Source of the DNA: Lysinibacillus sp. ZYM-1
Lineage (GTDB): Bacteria; Bacillota; Bacilli; Bacillales_A; Planococcaceae
Assembly (NCBI RefSeq): GCF_001308875.1
Contig: NZ_KQ465106.1
Location: 62,001 to 126,000 of the forward strand
DNA: 64,000 bases
Direction of reading: 5' to 3'
Part shown: in pieces, positions 17,061 through 27,274 of the stretch
Numbering within the stretch: the stretch's first letter is position 1
Layout: each line of letters opens with the position of its first letter
Program-made: the position numbers and the translations under genes
Notes under the pieces: model-generated
What the model saw: only the letters and a program-made list of their open reading frames with translations
Told to the model about the DNA's origin: nothing
Database searches by the model: none

Positions 17061-17942
17061 ATGACAAAGCAACAATGGGAAAATCGAATCGCATATCTAG
17101 GACCAGAAGCATCATTTACATACTTAGCAACAAAGGCTACTTTTCCAAATGAGTGGCTTGTCCCATGTGCAACGATTCCAGAATGTATTGAGGCAGTAGC
17201 AGAAGGAAAGGTAGATTTAGCCGTTGTCCCATTAGAGAATGCCTTAGAAGGTTCTGTGTCACTTACACTAGATTACTTATTCCATGAAGCAACACTATAT
17301 GTAACAGGTGAGCTGTTGCTTAAAATACAGCAGCATTTAATGGTCAATAAAGCGCAAAAGGATAATTGGCAATCCATTGAAGGAGTCTATTCTCACCCAC
17401 ACGCCCTAGCACAATGCCATAAGTATTTATTTTATCGTTTCAGTCATGTGCCACTTCATCAAACAACTTCAACAGCAGCTGCGGCAAAATATGTATCCGA
17501 AAATCCAGATCACTGTATTGCAGCAGTTGGGAATGCAGCCGCCGCAGAAAAATATGGTCTTGAAATAGTAGAGTCCGATATCCATGATTTTCATTTTAAT
17601 CATACTCGTTTCTTTGTTTTGTCTAAGCAAAATAAACGTTTGCCACAAGAATTATCGGAAGGACAGGCAAAAACCACTTTTATGATTACATTGCCGACTG
17701 ATCGTTCAGGGGCATTACATCAGGTGCTTTCTGTCTTTGCATGGCGTCAACTGAACTTAAGTAAAATTGAATCACGTCCACTGAAAACGGGCTTAGGTGA
17801 TTATTTTTTCATGATTGATGTATTAGCAGATGAAAAAGAACCAATGATGCGTGGTGCGATGGAAGAACTTGCTGCACTAGGTTGCAAGGTAAAGTCACTG
17901 GGTACATACTTTACTTATCTTACGTCTGACGAGGCAGAATAG
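17061..17942 (+). CDS. pheA: Prephenate dehydratase
   Basis: Converts prephenate to phenylpyruvate, the committed step to phenylalanine. It has 293 residues: the dehydratase domain at about 8-190 (IAYLGPEASFTYLA, VPLENALEGSV, the catalytic TRF motif in NHTRFFVLS) and a C-terminal ACT regulatory domain with the phenylalanine-binding IESRPLKTG motif. It should therefore be feedback-inhibited by phenylalanine. AAAGGAGG precedes ATG 17061; a longer frame to 17007 would run through the leader hairpin. Confidence 0.96.
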   Translation: MTKQQWENRIAYLGPEASFTYLATKATFPNEWLVPCATIPECIEAVAEGKVDLAVVPLENALEGSVSLTLDYLFHEATLYVTGELLLKIQQHLMVNKAQKDNWQSIEGVYSHPHALAQCHKYLFYRFSHVPLHQTTSTAAAAKYVSENPDHCIAAVGNAAAAEKYGLEIVESDIHDFHFNHTRFFVLSKQNKRLPQELSEGQAKTTFMITLPTDRSGALHQVLSVFAWRQLNLSKIESRPLKTGLGDYFFMIDVLADEKEPMMRGAMEELAALGCKVKSLGTYFTYLTSDEAE

Positions 17943-17960
17943 CTGTAAGGGGGAAATGTG

Positions 17961-18353
17961 ATGGGTGGGATCATTTTATTTGATGGCATCTGTAACTTTT
18001 GTGATAGCACCGTTCAATTTATTATCAAACATGATCAAGTAGGCTATTTTCAATTTGCGTCGTTGCAAAGTGATGTCGGCCAAGCATTCCTCCGACAATT
18101 CAATATACCTGAGAATATAGATAGTGTTATCCTCATTGAACATGAGAAAGCATATGTTGAATCTACGGCTGCCTTAAAAATATGCAAAAAATTGGACAAA
18201 ATTTGGCCTTGCTATTATCTTTTCATCCTTGTGCCTCCAATTTTACGCAATGCGTTATATAGACAATTCGCTAAGCGCCGCTATCATTTATTTGGTCAAA
18301 AAAAGGAATGCTCATTGCCTACACCTTCGCAACGACAACGATTTCTCACATAA
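17961..18353 (+). CDS. DCC-family thiol-disulfide oxidoreductase-like protein
   Basis: A 130-residue DUF393/YuxK-type protein. The family motif is at the N-terminus: FDGICNFCDSTVQFII, with the DGxCxxC cysteines, and the YFQFASLQS block follows. The thioredoxin-like fold suggests redox function, but substrates are unknown. It follows pheA by 18 bases with AAGGGGGAAATG before ATG 17961, so it is probably cotranscribed. It is not part of the B. subtilis order here as I recall it, so it may be a later insertion. Confidence 0.85.
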   Translation: MGGIILFDGICNFCDSTVQFIIKHDQVGYFQFASLQSDVGQAFLRQFNIPENIDSVILIEHEKAYVESTAALKICKKLDKIWPCYYLFILVPPILRNALYRQFAKRRYHLFGQKKECSLPTPSQRQRFLT

Positions 18354-18402
18354 ATGGTTGGGTACCTGCGGAAGACAGTAAAATTCTCAGAAGAAAATAA
18401 TG

Positions 18403-18433
18403 AAGCACAGTATATTTTCATACTGTGCTTTTA
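18403..18433. terminator. Bidirectional terminator between the DCC gene and niaR
   Basis: AAGCACAGTA (18403-18412) pairs with TACTGTGCTT (18421-18430), with Ts on the plus-strand side and a weaker run on the minus-strand side. It serves two convergent genes. Confidence 0.75.
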
Positions 18434-18434
18434 T

Positions 18435-18968
18435 TTATTGGTCTGTCACCAAATAGCCCTTTTTTTGTAAAGCCTGTTCAATTAATGTTAATACTTCCAC
18501 TGAAGGGGCTGTAATGACATGAAGATGAATGCCCCCCGTGAGCGCAGATAAGTAATTAGCCTGCGTTGCATTAACCCGTTCGATAAATTGTTTTACCTCA
18601 TGACGGTTTGACACCATAATGGAGGCTGTTAGTTCGCCATAGATGGGATGTTCAACAATAACATTTTTGACGGTGCCACCACAATCTACAATCGTCATTA
18701 GCTCATCTTCTGTTTGTTCAGATGAGTGTATGCATGGTAATGTGCGTTCAACTGTTTGCTGTAATTGTTCCTGATGCATATAAAGGTAACCCTGACTCGT
18801 AGCGATAATAGGTTCGTTTCTTGCCTTTAGTAAAGTCATATCATTGACGATAACTTGTCTAGAAACATTGGCGAATTTAGCCAAGTCTGTCCCCGTTATA
18901 GGAGCTTTACTTTTTTTTAATTGCGCTAATAGTTGCAGTCGGCGTTCTTCGCCTAACATTTTTTTCAT
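18435..18968 (-). CDS. niaR: NAD biosynthesis transcriptional repressor NiaR
   Basis: A 177-residue regulator (YrxA family): an N-terminal winged helix (about residues 8-65, GTDLAKFANVSRQVIVNDMTLLK) and a 3H domain with its conserved histidines (IVEHPIYGEL, GGIHLHVITAP), which binds nicotinic acid. In B. subtilis it represses nadBCA-nadS and niaP, and those nad genes lie next to it, between niaR and safA. Here safA is the divergent neighbour and the nad genes are absent from the window, so the targets must be elsewhere. AGAGGTGATCTC-type site precedes ATG at 18968. Confidence 0.92.
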   Translation of the reverse strand: MKKMLGEERRLQLLAQLKKSKAPITGTDLAKFANVSRQVIVNDMTLLKARNEPIIATSQGYLYMHQEQLQQTVERTLPCIHSSEQTEDELMTIVDCGGTVKNVIVEHPIYGELTASIMVSNRHEVKQFIERVNATQANYLSALTGGIHLHVITAPSVEVLTLIEQALQKKGYLVTDQ

Positions 18969-19109
18969 AAGAGATCACCTCTGCCCGTAATAATGGAAAC
19001 AGTATTCCCTATAGATTAGTGTACCATGAAGCATTTCTAACTTGTTGAAATTTTTGTATCCAAATGAAACATTGAACATATGATACGTAGAGAGGAAGGG
19101 AGGAAAAAA

Positions 19110-20096
19110 TTGCGTATTCATATTGTTCAAAAGGGAGACACATTGTGGAAGATTGCGAAAGAGTACGGCATTTCGTTTGAAGATTTGAAGCGGCTCAATG
19201 TCCATCTTGCCAACCCAGATTATATTGTCCCGGGCATGGAAATTATTTTGCCTGAAAAAATAAACAAAGAGCAGCATAGAGAGTCACATAAAGAGATGCC
19301 GAAAAAGGAAACACAAATGCATAAGGAGACACCTAAAGAAAATCCCAAAAAAGAGGTGCAGAGACCAATGCCTCCGCCACCACCAATTGTACCACCAGCT
19401 CCAATGCCAATGCCAGAACCACAAATGATTCCAATACCTATACCGATGCCAATGCCAATGCAGATGCCACAACAGCCGATGTGGGTACCACAGCCTGTAG
19501 AAATGAATTGGCACCAACAAGTAGTGATGCCACAAGTAGAGCAAACAGTTATACCACCACCCGTGCAAATACAGCCAGCACCACCACCGCCACCACCACC
19601 TGTAGCGAAGCCGATGCCAATGCCGCACCATCCAGCACCACCACCAGTGCATATCATGCCACAAATGCCTGCTGTACCACATTGCTCAAGTTGCCATCAA
19701 CCAATTTATCATCAAATGTGGTGGCCAATGCCAATGCAGCCACAGGTTGAGCAATATACAATGCCGCAGCAACCGATGTCCTATGAGATGCCAGAAAATA
19801 AAGTGGGCGGAATGGAAGACTTCTTAGAGTCTACGTCACCGTTTTTCCCTAATCAACCAATGCAACCACAATATAATATGATGCCTGAGATGAACATGGG
19901 GCAATCCTGTGGCTGTGAAGCACAACCGATGCAGATGCCTATGCCTACATGGCAAATGGATCCGTGTCATTGCCCACCGCAACCATGTCCGCCACCACCA
20001 TGTCCAACTCATTGTCCACCGCCGTGCCCGTCATCAGTAGGACCTTGGATGTCACCGCACTATTTCCCAGGCGGGATGACGCCTTATCGATGGTGA
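19110..20096 (+). CDS. safA: Spore coat assembly protein SafA
   Basis: Morphogenetic protein at the cortex-coat interface, made in the mother cell. An N-terminal LysM domain (MRIHIVQKGDTLWKIAKEYG through GMEIILPE, residues 1-50) should bind spore peptidoglycan. After a Lys/Glu-rich linker, about 230 residues are low-complexity Pro, Met and Gln with runs of PMPMP and PPPPP. Cys-Pro pairs and the ending MSPHYFPGGMTPYRW follow. It has 328 residues from TTG 19110, behind AAGGGAGG (19096-19103). The repetitive coding bases are also open on the minus strand; those frames are by-products. In B. subtilis safA also follows the niaR/nad genes. Confidence 0.93.
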   Translation: MRIHIVQKGDTLWKIAKEYGISFEDLKRLNVHLANPDYIVPGMEIILPEKINKEQHRESHKEMPKKETQMHKETPKENPKKEVQRPMPPPPPIVPPAPMPMPEPQMIPIPIPMPMPMQMPQQPMWVPQPVEMNWHQQVVMPQVEQTVIPPPVQIQPAPPPPPPPVAKPMPMPHHPAPPPVHIMPQMPAVPHCSSCHQPIYHQMWWPMPMQPQVEQYTMPQQPMSYEMPENKVGGMEDFLESTSPFFPNQPMQPQYNMMPEMNMGQSCGCEAQPMQMPMPTWQMDPCHCPPQPCPPPPCPTHCPPPCPSSVGPWMSPHYFPGGMTPYRW

Positions 20097-20118
20097 AAAA
20101 GCGTATATTGTCGAAGAG

Positions 20119-20964
20119 GTGAAATCTAATATTTGGAAATATAGGTATCGATCTAATACTTATTTTGTCAAACGAGCAAAGCAATTAGAAATTGCAGAGA
20201 AAGTAAGGACGATTCATCGCCAACTAGGGCGAATGGAGCCTACCCTTATCCTACCATTAGTCCAGAGTGACGATGAGCAGTTAATTGTGCAAGAATGGCA
20301 AGAAGGAAGTCATGGTGCAAACTTTGCCCATAAAAAGGATCGGAAGGAATCTCTTCAACTACTAATAGCTTTACATGACACACATAAAAAAATTGCTTGG
20401 CAACGTTTGCCTGGCTTGCATACCTACTCACAACTTTTAAAATGGCAAATGCGGTATATGCGTTTTAAAAGTAGAAGAAATGAACTTCGGGCTTTTTTAA
20501 CAAAAGAAGAAGTCGATCAAATTTTGCATTATAGTGATAAATCGCTGCAGCTGATTGCGTTGGAGGATGTAGCTGAAAAAGACATCACACTATTACATGG
20601 GGATGTTGTGCATCATAATTTTTTATGGTGCACGGACGGACAATTGCGTTTAATCGATTTTGATTTGGCCCACCTTGGAGAAGCGGATGATGAATATATT
20701 TTATGGTTGCATCGAGTATTACCTGCAGTCGATTATGATTTAGGTAAAATTTTCGCTGAGTTACCAGAGTTGAAACGACTAGATAAAAGAAAGCTTCATC
20801 GTTTGAAATATCCGAATGAGTTATTACGTGAATGGCTTTTTGCAGTAGATTTACCACTTGAACAGCAGCTAGTATTTTTAGATTATTTAGTACCATTTAC
20901 TAAACGAGCCCTCACCTATTGGCCAAAACTGTGGTACGATATTGATAGATTTGTGAAGAAATGA
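20119..20964 (+). CDS. Aminoglycoside phosphotransferase-fold protein
   Basis: A 281-residue kinase-like protein of the APH/choline kinase superfamily. The catalytic loop LLHGDVVHHNFLW and the metal loop LRLIDFDLAHLGEADDE are intact, so it may be an active small-molecule kinase. The N-lobe is short and lacks a clear glycine-rich loop. GTG 20119 is the first plausible start, 22 bases after safA, but no good ribosome binding site is seen. The position after safA suggests a sporulation link, as for the APH-fold coat proteins CotS and YutH. The substrate is unknown. Confidence 0.75.
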   Translation: MKSNIWKYRYRSNTYFVKRAKQLEIAEKVRTIHRQLGRMEPTLILPLVQSDDEQLIVQEWQEGSHGANFAHKKDRKESLQLLIALHDTHKKIAWQRLPGLHTYSQLLKWQMRYMRFKSRRNELRAFLTKEEVDQILHYSDKSLQLIALEDVAEKDITLLHGDVVHHNFLWCTDGQLRLIDFDLAHLGEADDEYILWLHRVLPAVDYDLGKIFAELPELKRLDKRKLHRLKYPNELLREWLFAVDLPLEQQLVFLDYLVPFTKRALTYWPKLWYDIDRFVKK

Positions 20965-20986
20965 CCGTCATTTGGCGGTCATTTTT
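20959..20986 (+). terminator. Intrinsic terminator after the phosphotransferase gene
   Basis: AAATGACCG pairs with CGGTCATTT around TCATTTGG, followed by Ts. The stop codon lies in the left arm. Confidence 0.85.
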
Positions 20987-21039
20987 GTCTGTGAACAGCG
21001 CTTGTTACACCATTTTTTGTCGAGCATTCGTTCGCTATA

Positions 21040-21048
21040 TGCTATAAT
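21040..21048 (+). promoter_or_regulatory. Extended -10 promoter of ruvA
   Basis: TGCTATAAT (TGn plus a perfect -10 at 21043-21048), 28 bases before the ruvA start. There is no good -35 at 17 bases; TTGTCG is 20 bases upstream. Confidence 0.6.
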
Positions 21049-21076
21049 CGAAGACGATGATTGTGAGGGATTATAG

Positions 21077-21697
21077 ATGTATGATTATTTAAAAGGACAA
21101 ATTTCCCGTATTACACCTGAATATATTGTGCTAGAACAACAGGGTATCGGCTGGCAATTAAATACACCCAATCCGTTTGCATTTCGAACATCAGCACTTG
21201 AACAACAGATATATGTTCATTTGCATGTGCGAGAGGATGCACAAGTGCTTTACGGTTTTCCAAATCTAGATCAACGCGAGCTATTTCGTAAGCTAATTTT
21301 AGTATCTGGAATAGGTCCGAAGGGGGCGCTAGCCATTTTAGCAACTGGCAACCCACAACAGGTAATAAGTGCGATTGAACGTGAAGATGAAGCATTTTTA
21401 GTGAAGTTCCCAGGAGTAGGTAAAAAAACTGCACGTCAAATGATATTAGATTTAAAGGGCAAGCTAGGCTCTTTATTAGAGACAATTGAGTTACCAAGTA
21501 CAGAAGATGAGCTGCCATTGTTTGGTGTAAACCCTTATAAACACGAATTAGAAGAAGCGATACTTGCTTTAATGGCACTTGGTTATTCTGAAAAGGAACT
21601 CGAAAAAATTCGCCCACAGCTTGAGGACAACGACAAGCTTGAAACGACAGATTCCTTTATGAAACAAGCGTTACAACTATTACTAAAATTAAAATAA
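21077..21697 (+). CDS. ruvA: Holliday junction DNA helicase subunit RuvA
   Basis: Tetrameric Holliday junction-binding protein that works with RuvB in branch migration. It has 206 residues: an OB-fold domain (1-62, YLKGQISRITPEYIVLEQQGIGW), two helix-hairpin-helix motifs (LVSGIGPKGALAIL and FPGVGKKTARQMILDLK) and a C-terminal RuvB-binding domain. GTGAGGGAT lies 8 bases before ATG 21077. ruvB starts 18 bases after the stop behind a strong ribosome binding site. Confidence 0.96.
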   Translation: MYDYLKGQISRITPEYIVLEQQGIGWQLNTPNPFAFRTSALEQQIYVHLHVREDAQVLYGFPNLDQRELFRKLILVSGIGPKGALAILATGNPQQVISAIEREDEAFLVKFPGVGKKTARQMILDLKGKLGSLLETIELPSTEDELPLFGVNPYKHELEEAILALMALGYSEKELEKIRPQLEDNDKLETTDSFMKQALQLLLKLK

Positions 21698-21715
21698 GGA
21701 AAGGAGGGAAGGGGC

Positions 21716-22720
21716 ATGTCTGAACGTATGATGGCTAGTGAGGCAAGTAGCTATGATGAACATTTTGAATTATCTTTACGCCCACAAAGGTTAGCCCAGT
21801 ACATAGGGCAACATAAAGTAAAGGAAAATTTAAAAATTTTCATTGAAGCAGCAAAACTTCGCCAGGAAAGTTTAGACCATGTGCTATTATATGGACCTCC
21901 AGGGCTTGGTAAAACGACATTAGCTGCCGTTATTGCTAATGAGATGAATGTCAATGTGCGCATGACAAGTGGTCCTGCGATTGAGCGTCCAGGAGATTTA
22001 GCAGCGATTTTAAGTTCACTAGAGCCTGGAGACGTTTTATTTATTGATGAGATTCATCGACTACCTCGTGCAATTGAAGAAGTGTTATATCCAGCAATGG
22101 AGGACTTCTGTTTAGATATTGTGGTTGGTAAAGGTCCTGAAGCCCGTTCTGTACGCCTTGATTTACCTCCATTTACCCTTGTAGGTGCTACTACAAGAGC
22201 TGGTGCCTTATCAGCCCCTTTAAGGGATCGATTTGGTGTTTTATTACGCTTAGAGTACTATGATGATGTTTCTCTTGCTGAAATTGTTGCTCGAAGTGCC
22301 CATTTATTTGAGGTAGAAATTGAGCAAATAGCAGCAATGGAAATGGCAAGACGTTCTCGAGGTACGCCTCGAATAGCCAATCGCCTGTTAAAACGAGTGC
22401 GAGATTATGCACAAGTGCTTGGAGATGGTATGATAACGGAGGGTCTTGCAAAGCAAGCGTTAGAATTGTTACAAGTCGATCCTAGAGGCCTTGATCATAT
22501 TGACCATAAACTTGTCACCAACATGATTGAACGCTTTCGAGGAGGTCCTGTGGGCTTAGATACGCTTGCGGCATCGATTGGTGAGGAACGGGTTACGATA
22601 GAAGATGTATATGAACCCTATCTCATGCAAATCGGACTTATTCAACGTACACCACGAGGGAGAGTAGCGACCCATTTAGCCTACGAACATTTTGGATACG
22701 AATATCCCCAACAAACATAA
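21716..22720 (+). CDS. ruvB: Holliday junction DNA helicase subunit RuvB
   Basis: Hexameric AAA+ motor that drives branch migration with RuvA. It has 334 residues. Walker A is GPPGLGKTT, Walker B is LFIDEIHRL, sensor 1 is VGATTRAG and the arginine-finger segment is APLRDRFG. The C-terminal winged helix ([20 protein letters not shown]) is present. AAAGGAGGGAAGGG precedes ATG 21716. The order ruvA-ruvB-queA-tgt matches B. subtilis. Confidence 0.97.
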   Translation: MSERMMASEASSYDEHFELSLRPQRLAQYIGQHKVKENLKIFIEAAKLRQESLDHVLLYGPPGLGKTTLAAVIANEMNVNVRMTSGPAIERPGDLAAILSSLEPGDVLFIDEIHRLPRAIEEVLYPAMEDFCLDIVVGKGPEARSVRLDLPPFTLVGATTRAGALSAPLRDRFGVLLRLEYYDDVSLAEIVARSAHLFEVEIEQIAAMEMARRSRGTPRIANRLLKRVRDYAQVLGDGMITEGLAKQALELLQVDPRGLDHIDHKLVTNMIERFRGGPVGLDTLAASIGEERVTIEDVYEPYLMQIGLIQRTPRGRVATHLAYEHFGYEYPQQT

Positions 22721-22737
22721 AGAAGGAAGTTTTTTTC

Positions 22738-23778
22738 ATGCGTGTAGAAGATTTTGATTTTGAATTACCAGAGGAGCTTATTGCTCAAACACCATTAGTT
22801 GATCGTACAGCCAGTCGATTAATGGTCGTGACACCTGGCTCAAATAAAGTAGAGCATCACCATTTTGCTCATGTTTTAGATGAGTTACGTGCTGGGGATT
22901 GTCTTGTATTAAATGATACAAGAGTCTTACCTGCTCGCTTAATGGGTGTAAAAGAGGAGACTGGTGCACATATAGAGGTATTGTTATTGAAGCAATTGGC
23001 AGGTACAGATGAGTGGGAAACACTTGTAAAACCAGCCAAACGTGTAAAAGTAGGGACAGTCATTACGTTTGGAGATGGGTTGTTGACAGCTACTTGTACA
23101 GGTGAGCTTGACCATGGTGGACGAACATTTGAATTTCATTACGATGGAATCTTTTATGAAATATTAGAGCAGCTTGGTGAAATGCCATTACCTCCCTATA
23201 TTCGAGAGAAATTAGAGGACAAAGATCGATATCAAACCGTCTATGCGAAAGAACGTGGCTCAGCTGCCGCTCCAACGGCGGGTTTACATTTCACGGAAGA
23301 GTTATTAGAACAAGTGAAAGCAAAAGGGGTAGAGGTAGTCTTTATAACACTACATGTAGGACTTGGTACATTTCGTCCTGTTAGCGTGGATTCTATTGAA
23401 AACCATGAAATGCATGCTGAATTTTATAGTGTTACGGAAGAAGCAGCAGACACGATTAATCGTGTAAAGCGTAATGGTGGTAAGGTGATAGCTGTCGGGA
23501 CAACCTCTACACGTACATTGGAGACAATTGGCTCTAAATATAATGGCGAGGTGCGTGCAGAACAAGGGTGGACGTCTATTTTCATCTATCCAGGCTATAC
23601 CTTTACTGTGGTGGATGGTTTAATTACAAACTTCCATTTACCAAAGTCAACCCTTGTGATGCTTGTCAGTACGCTAGCCACTCGGGAAACTATTTTAAGT
23701 GCTTATCAGCAAGCTGTAGAAGAAAAATATCGCTTCTTTAGTTTTGGTGATGCTATGTTTATTCGACCAAAAGAATAA
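22738..23778 (+). CDS. queA: tRNA preQ1(34) S-adenosylmethionine ribosyltransferase-isomerase
   Basis: Queuosine pathway enzyme that transfers and isomerises the ribosyl part of S-adenosylmethionine onto preQ1 in tRNA. It has 346 residues. Recognisable blocks are [15 protein letters not shown] at the start, [33 protein letters not shown] and the C-terminal [22 protein letters not shown] precedes ATG 22738. It works just after Tgt, whose gene follows. Confidence 0.96.
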   Translation: MRVEDFDFELPEELIAQTPLVDRTASRLMVVTPGSNKVEHHHFAHVLDELRAGDCLVLNDTRVLPARLMGVKEETGAHIEVLLLKQLAGTDEWETLVKPAKRVKVGTVITFGDGLLTATCTGELDHGGRTFEFHYDGIFYEILEQLGEMPLPPYIREKLEDKDRYQTVYAKERGSAAAPTAGLHFTEELLEQVKAKGVEVVFITLHVGLGTFRPVSVDSIENHEMHAEFYSVTEEAADTINRVKRNGGKVIAVGTTSTRTLETIGSKYNGEVRAEQGWTSIFIYPGYTFTVVDGLITNFHLPKSTLVMLVSTLATRETILSAYQQAVEEKYRFFSFGDAMFIRPKE

Positions 23779-23817
23779 AAAAAGATACAATCGGAGTACT
23801 GTTTTTACTTCAGATAA

Positions 23818-24981
<1,164 letters not shown>

Positions 24982-25044
24982 TCGATTACTTACACCTGTA
25001 GGGTAAGTGGACAAGTCTTTTGTCACTTCTCCTGTATATCAAAA

Positions 25045-25077
25045 TAAAAAAGGACATTAGGAACTCCCTAATGTCCT
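25045..25077 (-). terminator. Minus-strand terminator-like hairpin between tgt and yajC
   Basis: AGGACATTAGG (25051-25061) pairs perfectly with CCTAATGTCCT (25067-25077). The T tract is on the minus strand (TTTTTTATTTT after the stem), while on the plus strand no T run follows. No gene on the minus strand ends here. Confidence 0.6.
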
Positions 25078-25264
25078 GAATTACTAGCCATAGTATGGCA
25101 AAGTTATTCAAAACTTTGTAAAAAGTGAATATTTCTAGCAAAATATTGTCAATCATAGAAAAAATATTAGTAATTGAGAAAATTTTTGGGCTTGTCCATC
25201 GCTTTTTAATGGTGGAATAGTCTATACTAAAAAAGTGAGATTTGGAAAGGGGGCAAGAAGTATT

Positions 25265-25534
25265 ATGGATCAATTATTAGGCTTAGCACCAATATTATTA
25301 ATGTTCGTAGCTATGTGGTTTATCTTAATCCGTCCAGCTAAAAAGAGACAGCAGGAAACACAAAATATGCAAGGTAGTTTGCAACGTGGGGATAAAGTCA
25401 TTACAATCGGTGGCATGCATGGTATCATTGATGCAATTGAGGACACAGCAGTGACATTAAAAATCGCTGACAATGTACGTGTGAAATTTGACCGTCAAGC
25501 AATCGGACGAATTGAGAAAGACAATAGTATTTAA
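25265..25534 (+). CDS. yajC: Preprotein translocase subunit YajC
   Basis: Small accessory subunit of the Sec translocase that associates with SecDF. One membrane helix at the N-terminus (LLGLAPILLMFVAMWFILIRP) is followed by the conserved KKRQQETQNMQGSLQRGDKVITIGG block and a basic soluble domain. GAAAGGGGGCAAGAAGTATT precedes ATG 25265, giving 89 residues. The in-frame codon at 25235 lies upstream of that site and is rejected. In B. subtilis the same gene (yrbF) follows tgt. Confidence 0.93.
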   Translation: MDQLLGLAPILLMFVAMWFILIRPAKKRQQETQNMQGSLQRGDKVITIGGMHGIIDAIEDTAVTLKIADNVRVKFDRQAIGRIEKDNSI

Positions 25535-25538
25535 AGAG

Positions 25539-25583
25539 AAAAGGCTTACAATAGGCAATAGCTATATTGTAAGCCTTTTCTTA
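25539..25583. terminator. Bidirectional terminator between yajC and the deacetylase gene
   Basis: AAAAGGCTTACAATA pairs with TATTGTAAGCCTTTT, with T-rich flanks on both strands. A second perfect hairpin (GAAGCAGAAGGG with CCCTTCTGCTTC, 25591-25621) lies between it and the minus-strand gene end. Confidence 0.82.
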
Positions 25584-25628
25584 TAATTTTGAAGCAGAAG
25601 GGGTGTCAACCCTTCTGCTTCCTTCATA

Positions 25629-26468
25629 TTATTTTATTGCATTTATTTTATGAATTAAATCGGCACTCGTATCATTGCCATTTACAGTTATTCTACTCAG
25701 CGAGAATAATTCATCGCCCATTTTAACACTTTTATTTTGAATGACAAAGCCCATTTTAAAACCGGCTTCCTGTGCTATCTTAATGGTAGCCACAGACTTT
25801 TTACCATAAGGATAGCTAATGGCGATGGGCTCATAGCCTAATTTTTCTTTAATTATTTTTCTGGAGCGAATAAAATCATTTCTAACCCTTTCTTCGTATT
25901 GTAGTTGACTTTCTAGTTGTCCATTCAAATAGCTTGGACCGTAAATCGCACCATTTAATTTTCCGTACTTTGATGGTAATTTATAATGTGAGTCCCAAGT
26001 ATGGCTTTGAATGGTTATATAATCTTGCATTTCTTTTAATTGATCCCAGTTCATCTTGGCAATTTCATTTGGATAAGCATCTTTTTTACTTACATCGACA
26101 ATTCGACTTGCAATAACGAAAATTTCCGCATGCATGTCATATTTTTTCAAAATAGGATAAGCTTTTTCGTAATTGCTGAGGTAGCCATCATCAAAAGTGA
26201 CCAATACAGGCTTTTCGGGTAATTTTATCTGGTTATTTAAGTAATCATGTAATTCTTGGACTGAAATAGCATGATAGCCTTCCGCTTTAAGCGTTCTTAT
26301 CTGATTTTCAAAATTATTGGGTGAAATAACTGTATTATTGTTTATATTATCTGCTAAATGGTGGTACATAAGGACGGGTATTTTCTGTTCTTGGTAGCCA
26401 TAACTAGGGAAGGAATGAGTGAACAGAACAATATAAACAACAACGGCAACAATTATTTTCCTTATCAT
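25629..26468 (-). CDS. Secreted polysaccharide deacetylase
   Basis: NodB-family carbohydrate esterase, 279 residues, probably acting on peptidoglycan or another wall polysaccharide outside the cell. The N-terminus (MIRKIIVAVVVYIVLFTHSFPSYG) is a signal peptide. NodB motifs: VLVTFDDGYLSNYEKAYPIL with the catalytic and metal aspartates, the metal histidines in SHTWDSH, and AISYPYGKKS. The start at 26468 follows AAGGTGAGAAA; a frame open 63 bases further upstream has no site. It is inserted between yajC and the DUF421 gene relative to B. subtilis as I remember it. Confidence 0.88.
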   Translation of the reverse strand: MIRKIIVAVVVYIVLFTHSFPSYGYQEQKIPVLMYHHLADNINNNTVISPNNFENQIRTLKAEGYHAISVQELHDYLNNQIKLPEKPVLVTFDDGYLSNYEKAYPILKKYDMHAEIFVIASRIVDVSKKDAYPNEIAKMNWDQLKEMQDYITIQSHTWDSHYKLPSKYGKLNGAIYGPSYLNGQLESQLQYEERVRNDFIRSRKIIKEKLGYEPIAISYPYGKKSVATIKIAQEAGFKMGFVIQNKSVKMGDELFSLSRITVNGNDTSADLIHKINAIK

Positions 26469-26638
26469 TTTCTCACCTTGTTTGCTGTTTATAGTCTTAA
26501 GTATTTCGCTCTTTATATTGTGTGCGATCAACTAGGGACTATTCCATAAATGCAATCTTTTTTTCAGCAACTACACACCATAAATCTGTATAAAAAACAA
26601 GAAGTAAGGTCACCTTGATACTATGGGGGTGTATTTAG

Positions 26639-27274
26639 ATGGAAGAATATTTCCATATTATTTTTAGAACTTGTTTTTTATATGTGTTTATCATCATTGT
26701 TTTTCGATTAATGGGCAAACGAGAAGTCGGTGAACTATCTGTCATCGATCTGGTTGTATTTGTATTAATTGCAGAAGTGGCTGCTTTTGCGCTTGATGAC
26801 TATAAAAATCCTCTGTTTAATGCCATTTTACCCATTATTATTTTGCTCTTTATACAAATATTAAGTGCTTATTTATCGTTGAAGTTCAAGGGAATACGCG
26901 ACTTAGTTGATGGTGATCCAGCATTACTAGTGAAAGACGGTGTGATTTTAGAGAGCGAAATGCGTAAGCACCGCTATAATTTAGATGATTTATGTCAGCA
27001 ATTACGAGAAAATGGTATCGCATCTGTCACCGATGTAGCATTTGCGTATTTAGAACCTTCGGGTAATCTTTCTGTTTTCAAAAAAGATGAAAAAGCCTTT
27101 GTTTATCCGTTGATTATTGACGGAGATATTCAAGAAAGACATTTATTAACCATGCATAAAGATGTGGAATGGTTGAAGACTGAACTAGCTAAGAATAATA
27201 TTACAGATAGTGAAACGGTATTTTTTTGCATTTGGGAAGACGAGCGATTGTATATCCAATTAAAAGAAAGCTAA
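26639..27274 (+). CDS. DUF421 membrane protein (YrbG/YetF type)
   Basis: A 211-residue protein with three N-terminal membrane segments (about residues 8-22, 35-52, 60-78) and a cytoplasmic DUF421 domain (LVDGDPALLVKDGVILESEMRKHRYNLDDLCQQLRENG, in family blocks). The family motif GKREVGELSVIDLVVFVLIAE is clear. Relatives YetF and YdfS affect spore germination in some Bacillus species, but the molecular function is unknown. It stands beside spoVB, as does yrbG in B. subtilis, and the ends of the two convergent genes overlap by four bases. Confidence 0.88.
   Translation: MEEYFHIIFRTCFLYVFIIIVFRLMGKREVGELSVIDLVVFVLIAEVAAFALDDYKNPLFNAILPIIILLFIQILSAYLSLKFKGIRDLVDGDPALLVKDGVILESEMRKHRYNLDDLCQQLRENGIASVTDVAFAYLEPSGNLSVFKKDEKAFVYPLIIDGDIQERHLLTMHKDVEWLKTELAKNNITDSETVFFCIWEDERLYIQLKES

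Noticed and set aside
19330-19640. Repetitive bases in safA as a CRISPR-like array
   Set aside because: The units are short, irregular and in frame with a protein; there are no spacers of constant length.
19220-19682. Minus-strand Gly/Cys-rich and Trp/His-rich frames opposite safA
   Set aside because: They are mirror images of the Pro-Met repeats of safA; the composition comes from the repeat and no ribosome binding site is seen.
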